Positions 58,844-64,000 of a stretch of DNA of 64,000 nt are shown here, piece after piece. The stretch is from Aurantiochytrium sp. KH105. Taxonomy: Eukaryota > Sar > Bigyra > Thraustochytrida > Thraustochytriidae. Location: the NCBI GenBank assembly GCA_003116975.1, contig BGKB01000150.1:1-64000 (forward strand), in the 5' to 3' direction. The notes under the pieces are model-generated. The model was given only the letters and a program-made list of their open reading frames with translations. It was not told where the DNA came from and made no database searches. Made by a program: the position numbers and the translations under genes. Position 1 is the stretch's first letter. Each line of letters begins with the position of its first letter.

Positions 58844-59301
58844 GGTGCGGAGCCCGGGTCAGCTTTGGTTCTGCTCTCGCATAAAATCTTATCTTCTCAG
58901 CGAGTCGCTTCTGAGGCTCGTTCAAGTCACGGTTGTTGTTCACTCCACTGCAAGTTGCCTGATTGTTCTTCGCACTTTACGAGTTGCGCTTGCAAGAATC
59001 GACCAGCATCACCATTGAGAGCAATGATGCCGTGAGCCAGCTGCTCTTTCCGACTCGTGTGAACGGGGCCTCACGTGCCACCCTCGTTGACTTTGGCCGT
59101 TGCTCTTGGCGAAGATTCTCGACGACCTTGACTCCTCTCAGGCTATCGTTCACATTTTCGTCTTCATCTCCATGCCTCGTCTTCCTCTCACTTGATATGG
59201 GATCCACAACGCTCTTCTCGCAAGCAAGCAAACGAGCAAGCCCAGCTCAGGCCGAGCACAGCGTATCTTTGCGCCGGACCCTCCTTCTCGCGCGAGCGAC
59301 C
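58844..59301. promoter_or_regulatory. Divergent promoter, WDR81 and FAD oxidoreductase
   Basis: 458 bases between divergent start codons. The oxidoreductase frame is open through most of it, with an in-frame ATG at 59197, so part may be coding. It includes a T/C-rich tract (ttcgtcttcatctccatg) near 59157. Confidence 0.45.
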
Positions 59302-61111
59302 ATGTGGCGACGCGTATCGCGAGGTGGCGCGGCCCTGGCGGCGGTCTCGGCGGTCGCAGTAGTGGCCTCCGCCAAGTACCACAGCCCCGAGGTCCGCTGG
59401 GACGAGGTCATTGCGCGCGCCTCGGTGAAGCGAGACGAACCGGCAGACTCTCTTGCTCGCAGCGACAACACCGCCTCCGCGGAGAAGAGCTCTTCGTCTG
59501 CGCTGGCACCTCTGTCATTGACGAGCTCGACTGCTCCGGCGAATGAGACCATTGAGACAGAGGTTGTCGTTTTGGGAGCTGGAATTGCCGGCGCTGCCAT
59601 GGCTTACCACCTGGGCAAAATCATGCGTAACGGCGAGACGCCGTCCCAAGGCCACCCTGTAGTCCTCCTTGATCGAGGATTTGTCGGTGCCGAGGCCTCT
59701 GGGCTTTCCGCTGGAACCATCTATTGCGGAGGCCGAGGTCTCTTTGTCGATATCCAGCGCGGCACCTCGCAAATCATCAAGGAGCTGCAAAACGAGGGCT
59801 TTGACTGTGCCTATGTACAAAGCGGCGCCCTTACGCTCGCTTGCAATGAAGAGGAGGCCAGCTTTCTCGTCGAGGAAGTGAAAGAAGCAGGACGCGATGC
59901 AGAAATGATTTTACTTTCAAGTCACGACGAAGTTGTCGCAGTCGAGCCAGCCCTCGCGGGCGGAAACGCTTGCGCAGCCATTCACACACCCAAAAGCGGC
60001 TATGTGGACCCTGCGATGTGCACGCATGCCTTTGCCGACGCAGCCTCCGCAAATAATGTCGAGGTTATCATCCACGAAGGTGCAGAGGTCATTTCTATCG
60101 ACCGTATTCCGTCCGTGGCACCAATCCCTCAAAACAGCAACGACTCAAGCCCGGTCAACAGCGCCACAATTACCACAAAGACCAAAAATAATAAGCCTGG
60201 CTATGAGCTTCGCACGAAGAATGGACTTACGGTGCGCTGCGAAAAGCTTGTGCTATGCCCTGGCGCCTGGTCTGCCAAAGTCGGTGCTTTCCTTGGTATT
60301 TCCATTCCTGTGGGCCCTGTCAAGGGCCAGATTTGGGTCACAGAGGAGACGCCTGGAGACTTTTTACAGAAGGTCATTTACCTTGCAGAGTCGCAGCTCG
60401 CGTTCCGACACGAATTTCGCAAAGATGGTCCTCGTGGCGACCTTCCCAAATATACCACTCATGATCGGGACAGGAAGCAGTTTATTCGTCACGCATATGG
60501 GCGGCGTCTGCACGACGGCCGGGTCCTGTTTGGCGGCGATCGAATTCCCTGTAGCGACCCGGATGACGCGGCAGAAATTTACGCTATTGAAGAGGACACG
60601 GTGCAGAAGAACCGCGAGCATGTTTACGAGTTTCTTCCTCAATTGGAAAAATACGGAGTCGAAGGCGTTTGGAGTGGACCGAGTAAGTTTCCTGACAGTC
60701 GAGCACCTCGAGCGAGGCTGACGCGTACGGCTGCTCATTTCGTCATCACAGTGCCATTCAGTCATGACGGTCTTCCTCTCATAGGCGACTTGTCCAGCTG
60801 CGGACTTCCGAACGTGTGGATTCTCACAGTAAGTTTCATCCTCCCACAAAAGAAAGTAAAAGAAGAAGAAGAAGAAGAAGACAAGACCAGAGAAGGGAAG
60901 ATAAGAAGATAAGATCTGACAAGTGTTCGGCGTGTGAGTGCAGGGACTTGGTCCACACGGAATTATGGACGGGCCGATGTTGAGCAGGATCCTCGCTTCT
61001 GCAATGTTTCCCGGTGGCCCAAATGCGCCTCGGCAGGATCTCGTCAAAGAGACGCTTCGAACATTCGATCCAATGCGCGAGGGGGGCGTTAGTCGACAAC
61101 CACAGACATAG
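59302..61111 (+). CDS. FAD-dependent oxidoreductase (DAO family), three exons
   Basis: Exons 59302-60682, 60752-60828 and 60944-61111 give 541 residues. The N-terminus (MWRRVSRGGAALAAVSAVAVVASAKY) is a membrane anchor or mitochondrial signal; an in-frame ATG at 59197 would add 35 residues. The FAD-binding Rossmann motif is VVVLGAGIAGAAMAYHL. The DAO-type substrate half contains GPVKGQIWV. The C-terminal FAD motif is restored only by splicing: exon 1 to 2 gives GPMPFSHDGLPLIGD, and exon 2 to 3 gives WILTGLGPHGIMDGP. The family oxidises amine C-N bonds (amino acids, glycine, sarcosine) with release of H2O2; the substrate here is unknown. It converges on the SANT gene with 59 bases between stops. 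Confidence 0.88.
60683..60751 (+). other. Intron 1 of the FAD oxidoreductase (69 bases)
   Basis: Donor GTAAGT, acceptor ATCACAG. The length is a multiple of three and it has no in-frame stop, so the unspliced frame reads straight through. Removal restores the conserved PFSHDGLP block. Confidence 0.88.
60829..60943 (+). other. Intron 2 of the FAD oxidoreductase (115 bases)
   Basis: Donor GTAAGT, acceptor GAGTGCAG. An AAG-rich stretch (gaagaagaagaagaag) lies inside. Removal joins WILT to GLGPHGI, the expected FAD-contacting C-terminal motif. Confidence 0.9.
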
Positions 61112-61170
61112 TAGAAACCTCTAGAAGATCTTGCAAGGATACAAAAGTCACAAAGGCCGCAAGGCTAGAC

Positions 61171-63996
61171 TTATTGATAATTTGACTTGCTGTTGTTGCT
61201 ATTGCTGCTGCCAGTTGAGGGATGGCGGGACTGTGGTTGCGTTTGGTGTTGCCCGTACGGCTTACCCGGTTGTGGGCCAGATGGTCCTTTTGCGTGTCGC
61301 TGAAGGTGCTGCGGATGATGTCCATGCGCCATGGCTTGATGCTGTTGGGGATGCATTTGCATCCCACGCTGAGAGTACGATGCCCCTGTTGGGGACGTCC
61401 CATATTGACCACCCTGCTGCGGGTGCATAGGTCGGTGTTGGTGTTGATGTTGCTGCTGCTGTGGGCGCTGATAATGTTGCTGCTGTTGCTGCTGCTGTTG
61501 CTGACCCACGCGACCCATTGTGGACATGCCGCCTTGTGGACTTCTTCCTCCGTGAGAAACGGGCCTTCCTGAATGCATGACCGAGCGTTGCTGTTGCTGA
61601 TGCTGCTGAGAGTGGTGCTGTTGCTGTTGCTGTTGAGAATGTCCATGCTGATGATGAGATGAATAGACAGGGGAACGAGAGGAACCATGCTGCATGTACT
61701 GCTGCGGATGCATTTGCATTTGATGATGCTGTTGCTGCGAGTGTGGCTGCTGGTGTTGAGAGTGTGAATGCTGATGCTGATGTTGCTGTTGTTGCTGTGC
61801 TTGCGAGCTGGTTTGATGTTGCTGTTGACTGGACATCGATGGACGCCGACTCCCATACCCACCACTGGAACTCGAAGTCCGCCTCTGCGATGCAGACCCG
61901 CCTGCCGACTTTGCTTGCGAGTGCTCCGACTGTCTTTTCACGAGCTGGCCCACGATTGCAGCGAATGAACCCTGATGACGAGCAAGCGCGGGCGGTAAAC
62001 CTTGCGAGGGATTCTCACGCCGCATGTTTAGCGGGGCAGGGTCTTGGTCGAACAAAAGTGAGCTCACACCCGAGGCAGCCGAACCAGCGTTTGACGGCGC
62101 CGGCATCGTTGAAGATGAGAGAATAATCCCGAATAACTTTGAGCACTTTTCACGGTCCGCCGTGGTAGCCTCCGGAAGCGCCAACGACGGAGCAAATGAA
62201 GCGAACCCTTTGCGGCCCAAGGAAGTTGGCAGACCAGCTTTTCGGCGCAAGAGAAAGTCGTTCGAGGGCAATCTGCTCGACGGCTCGGTCACGGCCTCAA
62301 AGGCTTTGACGGAAACGGGCGCATGCAGCAAGAGATCCGTCTTGTGCAACGGAGGCGTCGCCCAAGGCGCGATATCGCGGACGGAACGCTCATGTTTTGC
62401 AATCCAGGGCGCTGCAGCTGCTGTCTTGTATTTGGATCGCACAAAGTGGTAACGATCGATGACCTGCTGCAGCGAGTGCGGCGTCGCAAGCGGCCGCGAA
62501 ACGAGGTGCTGCACAAGGTCCCAGCTAGGTCCAAACACCTCCACGGCGCGCAGCATAGCAACATCTTCCCAAGCCGTCCAGCTCTCGCTATCTCCGACAT
62601 CTTCGTCGTTTGCAGATTTTCCCGATTTCTTTTGTGCGCCTTTGAGCCTGGCCTTAACCTTGGGAACCTGGATTCCCCAATCGATCTCCTTGCCCGTTGT
62701 CGAAGAGGGCGGAGGGGCCAGACCCGGAGCCTCGTCCTCATCGTCCTGCAGCATTTCCACGTCAACTGTGGAATCGAGCCGCACCACGTCGCTCGGGCCC
62801 GTCGACTCGTGAAGCTCAAGGTCAGCCGAGGAGGCGATGCTGCTAGTACGCGCATTCTTTCTCTCGATTTTGCGTTTCTTGATGCCACTCTCATCGTCGA
62901 TGCTGGCGCTGCGACGCTTGACAGGCTCAATCTCAAGTGCTGACAGGTCCGTAGACATGGCCACGATGCGCTGCTTCATAAAGCTCACGGCAAATTTAGG
63001 GCGCTGTGGGACACCGGACGTGGCGTGCATCGCCCCGGAGTAACCATTACCCGCCGCCGACGTCTGTGGAGCCTGGAATCCTAGCATGGGCGGCGCGCTG
63101 GGCAGGGCCTCCTCGTGCTGCACCCCCGCAGCGGAACTGGCTTCTGGCTCAAAAGGAGGGCCGTACACATGAGCCGACGCACCAATCACCTTGCTGTCTC
63201 GTTCAAGGTCCACCAACAAACGCTCCATGTTGGCTTGCTTAGAAAGCTCTGGGTCAACCTCGTAAAAGAGCGGCTCGTAGTTGCTCGTTTGATTCAGCCA
63301 TGTCGCATCCGACATGAGTGCCTCGGCAGGTCGAGTGGTGGCGTGACTTGCCAGCGATGCCGAAGATTGAGCGTCGTCCAGCGCAGCACTTTCGTCCGTT
63401 GCCAAGCTCGAGGCAAAAAGATCCTTGCGGAGCCGACGCGTGTCGACAACAAGCAGCGAGCCGCCAAGCCGTGGATCGCTGAACTGTCGCATGTGCTCCG
63501 CAATGGTGCCTGGTTCCCGTAAGAGAGCCCGCTTCACTGGCGGCAACGGATCCTCCAAGGCCCGTTGTAAAACCTCGGCAATGTGCGCGTACGTCTCCGT
63601 CGGCGCGTCGGTAGTTGCAGTCTCTTCATCATCTTCATCTTCCTCCTCATCGTCTTCGTCATCATCATCTTCTTCCTCGAATGAATGGTCTGCGACTTGC
63701 AGGAACCCGCCAAGCAGAGGATTCGCGGAAACCTCTCGGGGGCTCACGGCTCGGAGTGCGCCGTCCAAATCACCGTGCATAAATTCTTCTTCGACAAACG
63801 CATCCGCACCAGCGGTAGTTGGGCTTGCACCTACATCTTGAGCGGTGAAATCGTCGCAATCACGGAGTCCATCCCCGCCAAAGTCGTCGACACCAAGTTC
63901 ACGCTCTTCAAGCACCACGAGGCCTGGGCCCACGGGCCGTGCTGAGCCCAAGGCGGGGGCTGCGTCGCCACCAGCCACAGCAGCAGCCTTTGCCAT
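61171..63996 (-). CDS. Glutamine-rich SANT/Myb-domain protein, possibly EAF1/p400-like
   Basis: 941 residues from the ATG at 63996. The N-terminal half is acidic (a run of EEEDDDDEDDEEEDEDDEE) with a basic patch that looks like a nuclear signal (KKRKIERKNAR). A single SANT/Myb unit lies near residues 495-550: SWTAWEDVAMLRAVEVFGPS, then WDLVQHLV and QVIDRYHFVRSK. The last 240 residues are Gln/His-rich with many CAG-type codons, typical of transcription co-activators. The SANT sequence resembles that of EAF1/VID21 and p400, subunits of the NuA4/TIP60 acetyltransferase complex, but the HSA helix that should precede it is not seen. Function as a chromatin co-factor is inferred. Confidence 0.6.
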   Translation of the reverse strand: MAKAAAVAGGDAAPALGSARPVGPGLVVLEERELGVDDFGGDGLRDCDDFTAQDVGASPTTAGADAFVEEEFMHGDLDGALRAVSPREVSANPLLGGFLQVADHSFEEEDDDDEDDEEEDEDDEETATTDAPTETYAHIAEVLQRALEDPLPPVKRALLREPGTIAEHMRQFSDPRLGGSLLVVDTRRLRKDLFASSLATDESAALDDAQSSASLASHATTRPAEALMSDATWLNQTSNYEPLFYEVDPELSKQANMERLLVDLERDSKVIGASAHVYGPPFEPEASSAAGVQHEEALPSAPPMLGFQAPQTSAAGNGYSGAMHATSGVPQRPKFAVSFMKQRIVAMSTDLSALEIEPVKRRSASIDDESGIKKRKIERKNARTSSIASSADLELHESTGPSDVVRLDSTVDVEMLQDDEDEAPGLAPPPSSTTGKEIDWGIQVPKVKARLKGAQKKSGKSANDEDVGDSESWTAWEDVAMLRAVEVFGPSWDLVQHLVSRPLATPHSLQQVIDRYHFVRSKYKTAAAAPWIAKHERSVRDIAPWATPPLHKTDLLLHAPVSVKAFEAVTEPSSRLPSNDFLLRRKAGLPTSLGRKGFASFAPSLALPEATTADREKCSKLFGIILSSSTMPAPSNAGSAASGVSSLLFDQDPAPLNMRRENPSQGLPPALARHQGSFAAIVGQLVKRQSEHSQAKSAGGSASQRRTSSSSGGYGSRRPSMSSQQQHQTSSQAQQQQQHQHQHSHSQHQQPHSQQQHHQMQMHPQQYMQHGSSRSPVYSSHHQHGHSQQQQQQHHSQQHQQQQRSVMHSGRPVSHGGRSPQGGMSTMGRVGQQQQQQQQQHYQRPQQQQHQHQHRPMHPQQGGQYGTSPTGASYSQRGMQMHPQQHQAMAHGHHPQHLQRHAKGPSGPQPGKPYGQHQTQPQSRHPSTGSSNSNNSKSNYQ
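61440..61830. repeat. CAG/CAA-rich coding repeat (polyglutamine/histidine)
   Basis: Imperfect trinucleotide repeats, TGT/TGC on the plus strand, encode Gln and His runs interrupted by Ser, Met and Pro in the SANT protein. Confidence 0.85.
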
Positions 63997-64000
63997 GGGT

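Noticed and set aside
58963..60912. Single-exon version of the FAD oxidoreductase
   Set aside because: It starts at a non-ATG codon and lacks the C-terminal FAD motif; two GT-AG introns restore it, so the spliced model is preferred.
1..64000. CRISPR array, insertion sequence, prophage, tRNA or rRNA
   Set aside because: I looked for spaced direct repeats, transposase motifs, inverted terminal repeats and tRNA B-box sequences and saw none. The tandem repeats present are simple or single duplications.

Overview
This is nuclear DNA of a protist. The genes are eukaryotic: the histone chaperone ASF1, a BEACH-domain trafficking protein, an XRCC3-type RAD51 paralogue, a MICOS subunit and two axonemal dynein proteins. 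At least one gene has GT-AG introns, but most genes are single long exons, densely packed on both strands, with GC-rich intergenic DNA. The dynein intermediate chain and the outer-arm docking protein show that the organism makes motile cilia at some stage. Intron poverty, motile stages, a mitochondrial HslU and long low-complexity proteins suggest a stramenopile, perhaps a labyrinthulomycete (thraustochytrid). That placement is inference; no rRNA or organelle marker is present.

Layout. 1-4 kb: an unplaced left-edge reading frame, then two tandem ZIP metal transporters. 4-8 kb: an IQ-motif protein ending in a dead tyrosine-phosphatase domain, divergent from a Mic19-like mitochondrial protein. 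8-19 kb: mitochondrial HslU, then a 2429-residue armadillo/WW/PH scaffold. 20-23 kb: a TPR protein and a secreted class-3 lipase. 23-41 kb: a run of sensor-like genes, namely WD40-ROC-COR-TIR, ankyrin-SAM-TIR and a multi-pass membrane protein with leucine-rich repeats. Among them sit axonemal DNAI2 and a small TPR gene sharing one divergent promoter. 42-52 kb: outer-arm docking protein ODAD1, XRCC3, ASF1, a membrane metallophosphoesterase and an unknown coiled protein. 52-64 kb: WDR81/LvsG, an FAD oxidoreductase with two introns, and a polyglutamine SANT-domain protein.

Two TIR proteins and one LRR membrane protein lie within about 18 kb, and both TIR domains keep the glutamate used by TIR NADases. 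The ankyrin-SAM-TIR protein has the domain order of SARM1 with ankyrin in place of ARM repeats. Two of the three sensor genes carry single-base homopolymer frameshifts, three in all, while I see none in the much longer conserved genes. Other notable points are an ASF1 core split by about 200 charged residues, a recurrent GCGCAAGTGG promoter element, and repeated duplication of gene 3' ends including the stop codon.

No tRNA, rRNA, CRISPR array, transposase or virus-like gene was recognised. CDS starts were moved to the first plausible ATG where a longer frame began only at a non-ATG codon.
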